DNA from: Fragilariopsis cylindrus CCMP1102
Taxonomy: Eukaryota; Bacillariophyta; Bacillariophyceae; Bacillariales; Bacillariaceae
Direction of reading: 5' to 3'
Assembly (NCBI GenBank): GCA_900095095.1
Contig: FMBT01000320.1
Coordinates: 248,001 to 312,000, forward strand
DNA: 64,000 nucleotides
The position numbers and the translations under genes are program-made. Position 1 is the first letter of the stretch; the number at the start of each line of letters is the position of its first letter. This document shows, piece after piece, positions 31,101 to 44,798 of this stretch. A model generated the notes under the pieces. It was not told the origin of the DNA. It ran no database searches and was given only the letters and a program-made list of their open reading frames with translations.

Positions 31101-31604
31101 TATAAATAATTTCTTTCCGTCTTAAATCCTATTATAAGGACTAGATACTGTAGTGTATATCGTTAAAAGAGAGGACGAAGCAATGGAATGGAATAACAAT
31201 TTGTTCCGTTTAAGCAAGATAATACATCAACTGTAACACTGTATCAGTTCGCATTTTTTGGCGGAGTTAAGTAACATTTACTCAACTACGGTATTGTTCT
31301 TTCTCTGTCAAGATGCGCGCGCTAAAATGATACTGTAATGCGCTCGTACTGACGCCTATTTTTTTTTTAGAAAGTGAAAATTGTACGTACGTTATTAGGA
31401 ATACAATTTTGTTTTAAATGAAAATAAATTATAATACAAACCTGCGATTCATTCGATTGACGAATATTCGTAAAATTTTATAGGACTAATCATTAGATGT
31501 CGTGACGTGAGCTACAGTATCACGATGTACAGTAGGAGGTCTTTAAGGTGGTCAAATTTTCTAGTAGTATTGGAAATTCGTTCGTCATACTGAGAGTACT
31601 GTAT
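31101..31604. other. intergenic; nothing recognised
   Basis: Between the start of the HA-repeat gene and the 3' end of the C2 gene. AT-rich, with one TACTGTA motif near 31596 and no plausible frame. Confidence 0.45.
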
Positions 31605-34600
31605 TCAGGACGACTCTATCCACTTCGATCCTTCCGATAATAAAGTAGCCAGTAGGGGTGTACCAAAATACGTTACTAAAATAGCAACAGCAACTGCACC
31701 AACAATAGAGCTAAAACTGGTACCTAAGGCAGACGCACCCGGTGCATTCTTAGATAATTTTTCAGGATGTGCTGCTGCACGTCCCGTTGGTGCTAGGGTA
31801 AAATCATCACCACGTACATATGGGATCATATCACCCTCTAAGGTTTGCCCTGGTATACGTTTCTTATTATATCCAGCTTCCTGCATTGCTAATTCTGCTA
31901 GAGAAAAATCTTTTTCCTTGTACGGAGTTGCAAATGATTCCGCTAGCGGCATGTCAGCATACCGATCTTGTTTGAGGATTGGAATACGTAATGCATACCG
32001 TCCAAACATATACTTTTTCATAGCTCTACGCTTTGCTGCATTTTCACGTACAATCCGTTGTTCCAAGACATATTCAGTAGTTGCTAACTTGTCTTTCAAT
32101 TTTTCCGCTTGTTCACGACGTTGCCGTTCAACGTCGGATTCCGGTTTGATCAAACTGAAATAATAGCTGCGACGTCACGGGAGGAAAGGCAACATACGAC
32201 ACACATAGAGAGAAGAAGAATGAGCAACTTGGACAGAGAGAAATAACGAGAAGTATTTTGTGTGACGTTTGCCTCATGATTTGCAATTTGTGCACTCACA
32301 TATCAAGCAACTTCATCCAAGGTCCGAATACGGTCCAAGCAAATATGCGAGAAAACCATTTGATACACCAAGCCCAAGGAACGAATAAACACAATATAGC
32401 TAATACGAGACTTCCCGTGCTGATCCAAAATGAAAAATATGCTGAAATATGAGACAAGTAAGTTCGGCGAGTGAGTGAGACAGGAAGACAGTGAGTGAGT
32501 GTGCAGGGTGAAGTCAAAGCGACGGCATCATCGCGCTACGGACAATACAGAATAGAACAGTAACAAGTCTCTTTCGAATAATCGTTTCTAGAGTACTGTA
32601 GCTACCGCACACCCAGACTACGGACGGCAATCAAAGCCTAATACAACTTACCTTCCTGCCATGTAATGACATTCTTAGTAAACCGTACAACCTTCACGGC
32701 TAAACCCAGCATTAATTGTATGGGGAATAATGCAGCTCTGACAGGGTCTAGTCCCAATCCACCGGATCCAACTTTTGTACCAAGATCGGTATCAGCCTCG
32801 CCGATATCTGCCAGCTCCTTTTGTCTTTCGAGTTCTGACTCTTCTGCTTTTTCATAATTCCGTTGTGCCCGTGCTTCGGAATCTTCAACACGTTTAACCC
32901 AGTCAACCTACGGATACATAAAGAAAGGAGGTAAATTTCAAAGAGAAAAGGAACAGTGAGTGATCTTGAATAACAACAAGAATAAAATCGTCGAGAAGAA
33001 GTCGTTACTATCGTCCGGTTACGTTCGCGCAATACGGATCAAGGTGGACGTCCATACCACCCATCCTGCCCCCCGTGCATATGACGACAAAGGCAAGACG
33101 ACGAAGAACGAATTGGGATTCCTCAAGATTTCGAATGATGTTTAGTATGTATTTGTTTATATCAACGTACCATTTCTTTTGTAGCAGCATCAAAATTTTC
33201 AAATGGTTCAATTTTGTGTGGTTCAGCAAAGTCATCACCCAAGGACAACATTTTAAATATTGCAAAATACGAATGACAATGGTACCAAACATTTTCAACA
33301 TTCCGTCTCCAACCCATGATCGCAAAAAGTAACCATGCAACGGAACCAAAAAAAAATGATGGGAATAATTGTGGATGCTCTACTAGGAATGTTGATATTA
33401 CAAATGCATTGAAGGAATGAATTGGTAATTTGATTTTTTTTGTTCTAAATGGTAACTTCATTTCAAAATGACCACGCCATAAAAGTAATGTCATTAATGC
33501 ATCATCCATATAAAATAATGCATACTGTAATTCGCGTAATTCATCAATATAACTTTTGAGGGTTTGTATAGAATATCGATGTTCATCGATTGCACCAAAG
33601 CATGTTTGTCGTATAACACGAAAATCTTTGCGACTTGTTGTATTAACATATGTTGCTTTAGGTGGACTTAATGATGCTAATACTAATTTCCTTTCATTGA
33701 ATATATCCATTCGTAATCGGATCATAACTTTACCTTCACTTTTCCTACCAGCAATCCGTGCAGAAGGACATATGTTATAACTTAATACGTATTCGGTTGC
33801 AGAACGAAAGTTAGTTAAATCGACAGAAATCCGACCAATTAAATCATGGTCGCTTAAACGATCACTACCAGCATCATAATCAAAAACACCAATGTTTAAT
33901 AATGATGATGGATGGCCCATACTAAAAATAAATGCACGATTCGACCATGGTAACCATCGTGGACTTAAACAATCATCAATAACATCCGTACGGCCATATA
34001 CATCCTCATAGACACATGCAACAAATGTATCAGTTTTATTACCATAAAATCCACCACTATCCATATTCGGTAATCCAGCGCAACCTAATATTTCAACGTA
34101 TACTTTACCTAATTCACCTTCTCCCATATCAACCCATTCATGACTTGGCTCTAAAACATGTTTTTGCAGTTCTGAATTTGTTAACCATTCTGTTTCCTCT
34201 GGTGGACGTTTCGGATCTGGACCAGGACGGATCTTATACTGTGATGAGTATGAGTTTTATAAAGATAGGTGGGTAGGTACATCACGGTGGTTGAATGAAT
34301 GAATCGATTGTAGAGAGGAAGTTGTGTCGTCGTCGTCGTCGTCGGTTTTGAGTGCAAGGAATGATGAAGCGAGAGATAGAGGGGGAGAAAGAAAATCAGG
34401 AAGTTAAAGTGAGTGAGAAATAAAAAGTACTGTATGGTGTAGGCACCAGGGAAAAAAAGCCACACGCCACGCCACATAACAAGAATCAAAAATCAAACTC
34501 ATACAATCGTAAAAAACTTACACGTAATATATTCTCTTTATCACGCTTTTTAACTTTGGTGGTTATCGTTTTAAATACATTTGTATTTGATACGGGTGCA

Positions 34601-37155
34601 ACATATCTTGATACACCTTTCATACCTTCACCTTTTTTTTCATAATCCGTCATAAATTTTTGATCATATTGGGATGCACGTCTACATCTTATAATTAATA
34701 TACCTGGCACCTCCTTAAGTTTGGAATTTGGTGGTGGTTGTAATTTATAGGATAATCGTTGTCCTGTGGAATTGTAAAGAATTTTTGGTTCCACATTCAC
34801 GACACCTAATACATCATGATGACCAATTTGATCATAATCTTTTAGGACGAATTTCATACCATCTTCAATAAAAAAACGTTTTGATTCAACTGTTAATAAA
34901 AATAATGAACCAGTTTTTAAGGTCCATATTGGATTTAATGTTTTCGATAAATGTTTTGTACGATGTATTTCTTGATGACCCAAGAATGCAGTAACATATG
35001 GATCGGATGTTGTATAATCACCAATAGGAATGTCGTAGGCACTCACAATTTCAAATAAAAATGTGATTGTTTCAAATTTTGGTAATGATATATCATCCCC
35101 TAATGCTGATTGTAACCGTTCATCTTGTCTGGTATTTTCAAGACGTTTTTGTTTCTCAATTTCTTTCAAAAATAATTTTGTATCGTGTATCGTATCAAAT
35201 ATAATTTCACGTTCTTGTTTAAAGTCATTAAAACTTATTAATATAGTCACAGTTTTCTTTTTATGTCCTCTTATGTATATACCATACATAGGTATAGAAT
35301 ATTTTGGTTTCCAACCTTCATATTCTTTACCACCATGATCAGCTAATTCATAATAACGACTACTTTCACCTTTACTGATGGAAGAAGAAACTGATCCATC
35401 ATCATCATTATCATCATCAACATACTCATCGTTGTGATCATAGATTGCTTCATTGATTTCACGTAATGAATCTGAACTCGATGTACTACCTGCTTTACTA
35501 TGTATCTTCTTCATTGCATCAATCTTGTATTGTCTTGATAATTCTTTGGATGCTGGTACTAAAATTCGTAATACAGATTCATGATACGAATAGGATTTTT
35601 TTGGTTCGCCACCGGTAGTGGTAGTTTCCTTTTTGCCATCCTCACCATTACTACCATCCGAATCATTAGCTAATATGGGTGTAACACGATGAATTTCTAA
35701 ACTGACACGACGTCGATGTTTATGTTTATTGAATAGACGTGGTATAACTTTACCTGTTACAGAATTGATCGGTGGTCTATCGAATTGGAATGAGGAGGAG
35801 GAGGAAGAAATGGTAATAGTAAAATGGAAGGAAAGGAAAGGAGAAGGGACAGAAGAAGAATATTAGGTTAGAAAGAGGAATGTGGGTTCTGTATAATTGA
35901 TAGAATAAGAATATGAATTCAGACGGAGAGAGAAAGGGAAGGAGCACCATCACAACCACGGCGATGGATGGCATGAAATCAGGAACGCGAAAAATAGAGA
36001 TAGAGCCTTGGTATAGGACATGGACGATGCCAGCAAAAGAAGTATTGTACTGCACAGCATAACCATCGAATTGATCTAACCACGGCAGGCGATAGCACCA
36101 TACTTTTTTTGTGTGAGTGTCGATTTGTCTTCCCCCCGTCACTCCACATAGTCAGTCTATCACGTGTGTGCCACTTCCATCGCTCTCAATTCTTTTCTGC
36201 TTATCTCTCTCTGTCTCTGTGTCTCTCTCTCTCTTCGTTCGTGGCTTCTCCTTTTCTCTCGTCCCGCTGAAGGTGGAACGGGATGGGTGTGTTTGATTCC
36301 ATCCAGCACATGACAATTCAAGACAATTCAATTCAAGACAAACGAATCCAAGACAAAAACTATTCGTAAAATAATAGAATATAGTATATATAATATGACT
36401 TACGGTGACCATATATCCCATGTGGTTGCTTGTATAACACAACGATTAAATAATTTTTCTTGTTGTTTCACTCTTGCATTCTTTGCTGCTAATGCCGAAA
36501 TTTTTGCCGCATAGGCTAATTTGGCCCAATTATCAATAGCAGGATCAGGATCATTATCATTATTACCATCTTTTGTAGCAGTATCGACTTCGCCGTCCTT
36601 TTCCTCTTCTGGTATTGCAGCACTTCTTACTTCCGTTATTGCTGCTGCCGATGCTTTACTTGCATTGGATGTTTTGACTGCAAATGCTGCTGCTTGAAAT
36701 TTGGATTTTGGTGATATAGCATTTTCACCAGTTTTTGCATTTGTAAATGCAGCAGATACTGATTCTAATGGATGATCAACGTCGTAGAATTTTTCTGTTG
36801 TTGTTCCATTTGTTGTTTCCGTTCTTGCAGCAGCAGCAGCTGCTGCTTTATTTGCATTCGAACTTTGTACAGCAAATGCGGCTGCTTGAAATTTTAATTT
36901 AGGTGGAACTTTACTACTAGCAGCAGTCGATGTTCTTGCTGCTGCGGTCGTCTTTTTTTTCTCTTCCTTGTTGTCTTGAGCAGCTACTGTTAGAGTTTGT
37001 AATTTATCTAATTTATCTTTTTTTGCAATTGCAGCACCACCAACCGCAAATCCTGCTGCTTGAAATTTAGATCTGGGTGATACTACTTCTTCTGTTGCTG
37101 TTGCTGCTGCTGCTTTATTACCGTTCGTTTCGACGTTATCAGTAGTATTCGCCAT
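31605..37155 (-). CDS. MCTP-like double-C2 multipass membrane protein, six exons (1340 aa)
   Basis: Exons on the minus strand: 36404-37155, 34522-35776, 33171-34238, 32652-32907, 32300-32441, 31605-32154. The introns are 627, 283, 263, 210 and 145 nt, all GT-AG and frame-consistent. Residues 1-250 contain three KFQAAxFAV units within A/T/K-rich sequence. C2 domain 1 spans ~485-600 (FEIVSAYDIP, TSDPYVTAFLG, LVLKDYD-type loop). C2 domain 2 spans ~712-835 (VYVEILGCAGLPNMDSGG, NKTDTFVAC, VFDYDAGSDRLSDHDLIG) and has Asp-rich Ca2+-type loops. Hydrophobic stretches follow at ~943-980, ~1085-1150 (FWISTGSLVLAILCLFVPW, FAWTVFGPWMKLLDI; an MCTP/PRT-C-like hairpin) and near the C-terminus (SSIVGAVAVAILVTYFG). 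Such proteins tether membranes or act at ER contact sites in a Ca2+/lipid-dependent way. I start at MANTTD (37153-37155); an in-frame ATG lies 16 codons upstream. The 627-nt first intron could hide another small exon. Confidence 0.8.
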
Positions 37156-37229
37156 CGTTCGTGGGATAGTGCAGTGGGAGTGGGAGTGAATGAATCGAAT
37201 CAAACTATGACTTCTTTCCCTTTATCTTT

Positions 37230-37233
<4 letters not shown>

Positions 37234-37260
<27 letters not shown>

Positions 37261-37262
37261 TC
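37234..37262. repeat. (CT)n microsatellite in a 5' leader
   Basis: About 14 CT units, ~80 bp upstream of the C2 gene start on the other strand, where they read as GA. Confidence 0.85.
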
Positions 37263-38037
37263 TTGAGCTGTGTCTTGATCGCGGTCGGTCGTTCCAACTG
37301 GCCTTTCGAGCTTTCTTGAGATCGGCGTACAGTACAGTACAATAGACGATGAGTAGAACTCCCTTATCTGTTGAATGTTGTGCTTGTTGCTGTTGTTGAA
37401 GGATTTGTGTTTAGTTGTGTCGATGTACTGTATCGATGTCGTCGTGTTCTGAAACCAAAGATTTTAAAAACATGATATTCAATAATGTCGCATTAGAGCC
37501 CGCACGCCCACCCGTGACTTCAACAGGATTCCGTTTTTCTATTTTTTTAAGGGGAGTTTCTCCCCCGAACTAAAAGATTTGTATGGGGCCGCACCTACAC
37601 TGCGAACCGGCGCAATATAATAATTCGGTGAGGTGCATAACCTTGTGTACCGCGATGCAATTGGTGGCGCGAAATTTTTGTTGCGCCCTCCACTTCACCG
37701 GTAGTACAGTAAGAGCACGAGAGCATGACAAGAAGAAGAGCGACCAAAAATAAATAGTTCCGCGTCAACAAAAATAGCGACAAAAACAGCGACAAAGAAT
37801 GAAACAATTAAAACACGAATAACAACAATAGCTAGTAACAAAACAAAATAAAGATCCAACATTCAATTACAGTACCAGTAGGTAGAGGTACGAATGCAAT
37901 ACTCTGTAGTAGAAGAAACAGCTGCAACCAGGTGAAAGTGTCAGAGCAGAATGTCATTGGTGATATCGAAGTACAGCTAGTTACGATAGTACGGTCAAAA
38001 AAGAAACAAAGGGAAAAGGGAGAGAAGGGAGAAAAAA

Positions 38038-38040
<3 letters not shown>

Positions 38041-38074
<34 letters not shown>
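38041..38074. repeat. (AC)17 microsatellite
   Basis: Thirty-four bases of uninterrupted AC about 170 bp upstream of the finger-protein start, flanked by a poly-A run. Confidence 0.95.
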
Positions 38075-38076
<2 letters not shown>

Positions 38077-38247
38077 GATAAAAAAAGAGACAAAGCGAGA
38101 GACAGAGTGATTATCTTAGGTCTTCTATATTATATAGTCTGAAAAAAGTGAGAGGAGGCACTAATATTGTTGTAGTCCGAGTGAGTGTAGTTTGTTGTAG
38201 TGGACGTGTCGAGCGGGAATAAATAATCAATAATAACCAATAGACAA

Positions 38248-41200
38248 ATGAATAGAACAGAAATGTCACCACCACAAAAAAGAAGAATCCTTAATCGAAT
38301 GGCGGTACGTCGTAGTTCAAGTAGTAGTATTAGTAGTAATCGTGCCGCTACTGCTGCACCTGCTTCTGCTGCTACTGCTGCTGCTGCTAACCGTCGTGGT
38401 GATGATGTTGTTAAGAAAGAAATGGAAGATGGTGACGAGGAAGGCAGTACTAGTCGTGGCAGTAGTAATAACACCGACTGTGATGACGAAGATGAAAATA
38501 GTAAGGAAATAGGAAATAGCCGCCACGAAAGAGGAAGTAGTCCTGCCGCGAGAATTAAAAACGAAGTAGGAAGTAGTTTTGTCGCGAGTATTGAAAACGA
38601 AGTAAGAAGTCCTGCTGCTAAAAGCAGTACTACTATTAAAAGCAACAGTAGTAGTAGTCTCGAAACAAGAAGTCTAAGTGACGGCAGTACTGATGATGTC
38701 CACCAGAGCAAAAATGAAGGAGATTTTGACGTTGACGAGAAAAGCGAGGAAGAAGGCACCAACGAAGAGAAAGATGACGACGACGACACCAGCACCAACA
38801 AAATTGCTCCTGTCGAAAAGGATCAAGATATCGACAAAGAAATTGGCGGCAGCGATGACGAGAAAAGTTCAAATGATGCTGCTGCCTACAAGGAAGACGA
38901 TGATGGCAGTGTCAGTGTCAACGAGGGGGATAAAGCCACGAGCGGTACAGAAGAAAATCGAAGAACGAACAAAGATGATGATGATAACGAGAGGGGTGAT
39001 AATAAAGTAGAATGTGACTATTGTGGTGACTACTTTTCAAGAGGAATAGGGATTGGTGTACATCAAAAACGATTTTGTCGTTTCAATCCTAATAAAAAAT
39101 CGACTTCTCTTAAAAGAAAAAGTGAAGCTGAAAAACTGAATAGTGATAGACTTACCTGGAAGAAAAAACAATATGTACGTGCCTCAAAAACATCCAGAAG
39201 AAGCAACAATAGCAATAGCAATAGCAATAACAACAGCAGTAACGGTAGCAGTAACGGCAGTGATAGTGACAGTATCAGTAGTAGCGGTAGTGGCAGTGGC
39301 AGTGGCAGTGGCAGTAATGATAATGGCGATGATGAAAATGAGGATGATGGTAGTACACACAGCGTTGTCGGTATTGACATCGAAAGAGACACCGAAAGAG
39401 ATGATAATAATAATGCCGATACTGCTGCTGCTGCTACTAAAAAGGAGGACGGATCAAACATCAGCAATAATAATAATAATAATACTGCTGCTGCTGCTGC
39501 TGCTACTACTACTAGAAAAGAAGGCGGATCAAACATCAGCAGTATTGCAAGTATGAGGAATATCAGCAATAATAATAATAATAGTAGTAACATGCCGCCC
39601 GACGACAACGACGACAATAGTAGTGCCGTTCCAGTTATAAAAAGTAAAAGATTATCTAATATGGCAAAAAACTTACAAGGTTATAATAAAATGCCAACAG
39701 AAGAGGATAAAGCAAGCGCATATAGTACTGTTGTTGATGGACGATCTGCACGAACTCGTAAAAAAATTAATGTCTTTACGGAAACTATAGTTACTGCTAG
39801 TCGATTACGAAAGAGGTCTAATTCTTTGGACGGGGATGGTAATAATAATAACTTGAATGTCGGCAAAACTACTACTACTGCTACTACTCGACCACCACCT
39901 GCATATCGTAGTAAATCTGCTGGACCAGTTGCAACAGCAGCACGTCGTGGTCGACCACCGACGACCTTCGAAAACGATTGCAAGTATTGTGGTCAAACAT
40001 TTTCTACTCAATCTGGATTAACACTTCATTCACGTAGATGGTGTACAAAAATGCCGGCTAGTAAATCACAATCATCCTCACGTGTACAAGGGAAGTGTAA
40101 ATTTTGTAATCAAACATTTAATTCTTCACCAGGATTACAAAATCATTTAACAAGATGGTGTACTAAAGCAAAGGAAGCAACGAAAGATGGTAATGAAGAA
40201 GAATTTTCATCTGATGAATCAGAAGAAGTATCTGCATCGGATGACAATGATGACGATGATGTCGTCGATAACAAAATTAAGATTCCGAAAAATAGTTATG
40301 AAGTAGAATGCCGTTTTTGTGGTGTATTGCGATCTAATGGGAATGGTATTGCTATACATGAGAAGTCATGTAAAGAAAATCCGGATGCAAAAAATACATA
40401 TGTTAAATGTGAATATTGCAACGAACTTCGTAATAAGCGTGGTATGCATACCCATGTGAAAAAATGTAAAAAAGTACAACGAAAGAAACAACGACGTCAA
40501 AATCAAAGTCAAGATGATATTGATGACGAGGGTGTCGACGATGAGAGTGATTACACGAAGGAAAATTCCTCTATCGATGTTGTCGTTGATGTTGATATTG
40601 ACGACAATAACAGAAAGAATAAAGCCAAGGTTCGTAGTGGTAGCTATAAAGTTGAATGTCGTTTTTGTGGTGTATTACGAAGCAATGGGAATGGTATTGC
40701 TATTCATGAAAAATCATGTAAAGAAAATCCGAAACGTAGACATCATCGTGCGAGTGACCCAATATCTCCACCATTTATGCCTAATGGTACAATTTGTACT
40801 ATTATTCCTACGACTACAACAACAAAATCTACTACTTCAAGGAAGGGGAAAATATACGTTTTTGCAGCATGTATACATTGTGGCGAAATGAAACATCCAA
40901 AAGGACTACCGAGGCATCAATCTAGATGTAAAGAATTGACGGAAGAGGCATCCCAATCATATGATGGATTGGTAGGATGTTATCATTGTGATCTGCGTTT
41001 TAAACCCAGTCAGGTAACAAAGCATTTACCGTTTTGTAAAATGAAAGATAAGACGAAGAAGAGTAAAAAACAACGGATAATTGCAAAAAAACCATCACGG
41101 TCTAAAGTAGCGACTGCTACCAGTACTAGCCTTCGTGTTAGTAGTGCTTTTACTTTACAACAACGACAATTGAGTGGTAGTCCAGGAGCTCTACTCCTGA

Positions 41201-44200
41201 AAATGAGTCAAGCAGGTAAACGACCGAGGCATGCTGCCGCCGCCGCCAACGCTAAAGATTTCAAAAAAGTTGAATGCCGTTTTTGTCTCAACTTCTTCAG
41301 TCCGAGGAATGGTATTGCTATACACGAAAAATCATGTAAAGAAAATCCGAATCGTGTACATCAACGACAAAGACTGAACAATAATCACAAAACTGGAACT
41401 GGACATCCTGATCCTGATGATGGGGATGGCAATGAATCATCATCTGACGATGATGCTGACGACAGTAACGACGAAGTAGACGACGATAATGGCAACAATA
41501 AAAGAAGTAGGAGGAGCAACAGGAAAAGAAGAACAGAGTCAGAAGAAGAAGAGTCGGAGGAGGAGGAATCGGAGGAGAAGTCAGAAGAAAACAGCAACGA
41601 TGACGGTGACAAGAATGACGAAGAAGAACAAGATGGCGAGGATAAGGACGAGGAGGGAGACGAAAACATGGAAGGCAAAAATAAATGTGAATGGTGTAAT
41701 AAATGGTTTACTGCAGGCAGCGGTTTTATGGCCCATCAAAGAAAGTGGTGTCCTGTTAGGTTTAATCGTAAATCTAATAGGAAGAAGAGGAAGACAAACC
41801 CTGTCACTCCTGCCCCCACAAGGTCCTCCAAGAGGTCGAAACGACGACCTAACAAAAACAGGGATAGTGATGATGACGATGACGACGATAAGGGCGATGA
41901 CGAAAATGAAGGTCAAAGTCAAATTGAGGATGACGACGATGGCAGCGGAAGTGATACTACGAACCAAAAAGAGGAGATCGATACTGGTGACAGCAACAAC
42001 AAGAGAAACTCGAAAATCGGCCGTGCGAGTGCCACTAATCCAAATCAGTACACGAATTGCCAATATTGTGATAAAGTATGTCACCGGAAGGGACTTCATC
42101 AACATGAGAAATCATGTAAGAAATTTCACATAGCGGTATCATCGTCCCCGAAGGAGTGGGAGGAAGCATCTGAGGAGAACTATGTCAATGATTATGATAA
42201 CCACGAAAGCAGTGATACTGGTGCGAAAGGACGAAGACGATCACAACCAACTCCAAAGAAGGCAGCGGAAATTGCAGAAAGAAAGATTATTGCGACAGCA
42301 AAAGCAAAAGCTGCCGCAGCAACAACAATGTTAACAGCGAAGTCAAAACCGAAATTAAAAGGTAAAGGTAAAAAGTCATCACCAACATCATCCCAACTTT
42401 CATCATCGTCGAAGAATAAGAAAAGAAAACGATCATCGATTTCATCTTTAGAAGACAACGACGATAATGGCATGGACTCGTTATTAGGATCGGTGACTCG
42501 TCTTAGTAGTAGTAGGAAGGTGGTATATAAAGCAGTGGAAGGATCATCATCATCATCAACATCAACATTAGATGCAAAACCTACTTATGGGTATGCATTA
42601 GATTTAATTTCACTGGTATGTAACAATGCATATATAAGAATAGGAACATCAAAAACATACAATCATCGTCCATACCTACCGCATCGTGTATTAGATAAAC
42701 CTCCATTCGGATATACAATTGAAACGGAACCAGAAAAGGAACGATTGATGAGATTGCAGGTACGATTACACATTTGACTCTGGCTGTTAGCCTTCTTTTC
42801 TTTGCTTTTGTGCGAATTTCATTTATAGAATCTAAATATCCCCTTTTTGCTTTACCTACACATTTTCTATCGAACAATTACCACCACCACCACCATCGTC
42901 GCGTACACAAACAATCATAGTTCCGACAACGATTCGCATCTGCAACATCGACTGGGATGTCTCCAATTGAATTTGCAAAGAAACTTTTGAGTTTATGGGG
43001 ATGTCGACTGATACAAGTTTTTGTTGATGATGATGGGAACGAAGAAGGAATACTACAACGCGCCGACGTTGTTAACAACAACACCAATAACCACAGCAGC
43101 AACAACAGTAGTCGTCAGACAGCGAATATGACCACGGCAGCAAAAGGTAAAGGATCGTCACAACAGAACACAAACACAAATACCGTCATCTTTGGTAGCA
43201 TTCAACAACAACAGCATCAACAACAACAGCATCAACAACAGCATCATCTTCACCAATTACAGCAGCTTTATCGACCGATACCGCTTCCGCTTCCACCAGT
43301 GCTAGAAGGTCATCAGCTACAACAATTACAGGCGTTTCCACTACCACATGTATCACCACTGCCACTGCCACCTCAACCACTTGTTGCAGTGCAAAGACGG
43401 TTTTCCGCTACGTCGGGAGTAAGTGGCAATACTAGTGATAATACCTCTACTGCTGCATTCACACTATCAGCCTTCGGCGGGAATCCTTCCGGCAATCCTT
43501 TCGGGATCGGAATGGGTGACGGTAATGCTGCTGTTGCTGCTGCCACTACTGCTGCTACTAATACCTTGACCGGAATCGGGGGTGGTAATATTAATGGTAA
43601 TGCTAATGCATTTATCAATAATAACTACAACACTAGTTATGATAATACACTCGTCGTAGGGACGACAAATCATGATCAGCATCAAACACCAATGAAGAGA
43701 ATAAGTACTTCTCTTTCTCCTCACAATTCAGCATCAAGTGGAGGTGGAAGTGGAAAGAAAAACCTCAAACGACCACCAAAGAAATTCTTCGGTGATACAA
43801 CCGATTTGGCTGTTGCACAAAATATGCGGCTAAGCCATCCCGATGATTCGGAACATCTTAACTCTCTACATTGTTTTGTCCGGACGGAACTACTAGAGGT
43901 TTTTGCTTTGAAACCTGGTGCTGTTAACGACAGCAACGACCAACACAACATCGTTGGAATCCGTTGTACTCAATGCGGTACACTTTCTAAGAAAGAACGT
44001 GGTGGAGAAAAGATGGCAGTGTTCTTTCCAAAAAGCGTACAAGATTTGTATCGAGGTGTATGGTAAGAATAGTATGATATAAATGCACGAATATTACCAC
44101 GTACACATCACATTATTCACAATTTATTTTTTGTGTAACTAATTAAAACTTTTTCTTTTCGTCCTTCTTTTTCCAGTACCTGGCAACGGATCCATTTCGG

Positions 44201-44798
44201 TACGTGTGAGCATATGCCAGAGGGACATAAAGAAAAATACAAAGTTTGTAAGGAAACCGATTTAACACGTGGTCGTAAATCACATTGGATCAATAGTGCT
44301 TATGAAATGGGTTTAAGGAACGTCGATTCGGAACGGGGTGGTGTAACATACAATCCAAGCAGTCCCATCGATGTCGACCTCGATTATACCGCAAGAATAA
44401 CACCTCGTGGTAAGGGGATCATCCCGAGATCTGCTTCAACTTCTTCTAGTAGCACCAAAAAGAAAAAGGCAAAGACAAAGTCGTTCAAGAATAAGACTGC
44501 AAACGATACATTCGAAGCCACAATGTTAGCTGGTAGCTATGATAACAACTATAGCGGTACAACAACATTCGAACACTATCAACAGGAGCTTCAACAGCAG
44601 CAGCAACAACAGCAACAGCAACAACCGATGCATCATAATTATCAACAACAACAACAACAACAGCAACAGCAGCAGCAGCAGCAGCATCAACCACAACAAC
44701 AACAAGGAGATGTAAGCCTAGGAATGACAGAAGATTATGTTCATGATTTTGACTTTTTCGGTATGGAATTTGACGAAACCATCCTAGAACACGACTAA
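38248..44798 (+). CDS. eleven-finger C2HC protein with a C-terminal Cys/His domain, three exons (2091 aa)
   Basis: Exons 38248-42759, 42921-44062 and 44177-44798 join across 161- and 114-nt GT-AG introns. The first junction gives EKERLMRLQ-FRQRFASATSTG; the second gives DLYRGV-CTWQRIHFGTCEHM. Eleven small fingers of the form C-x2-C-x(9-13)-H-x(3-5)-C start near residues 254, 575, 616, 687, 718, 801, 872, 910, 1007, 1144 and 1269. Three (687, 801, 1007) share the core NGIAIHEKSCKENP almost exactly, so they arose by internal duplication. Acidic/Lys-rich and S/N-rich linkers separate them. A helical stretch (YGYALDLISLVCNNAYIRIG) precedes exon 2. At ~1847-1950 a second Cys/His domain reads GIRCTQCGTL...YRGVCTWQ...CEHMPEGHKEKYKVC, a module seen in other diatom nuclear proteins. 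The last exon is poly-Q with an acidic/aromatic end. It is probably a DNA- or chromatin-binding regulator. If the first splice is wrong, there are two genes, with the second starting at 42957. Confidence 0.72.

Larger units (their letters stand above)
37156..38247. other. divergent intergenic region with microsatellites
   Basis: The promoter region between two divergent genes, the C2 protein and the finger protein. It contains a (CT)n tract at ~37234-37262, GTACAGTACAGTAC at 37327-37340 and a (CA)n tract at 38041-38074. A 70-codon frame at 37595-37807 has no support. Confidence 0.55.

Noticed and set aside
35777-36142. A 121-codon minus-strand frame in the first intron of the C2 gene
   Set aside because: Its later part is a string of F/L/P from a CT-rich intron; only a ~20-residue patch looks protein-like, so it is mentioned as a possible alternative exon and not called as a gene.
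39063-39617. Long Leu-rich minus-strand frame opposite the finger protein, resembling a membrane protein
   Set aside because: It is the antisense of AAT/AGC/GAT repeats, which read as strings of Leu; the plus strand carries spaced Cys/His fingers and proper splice sites.
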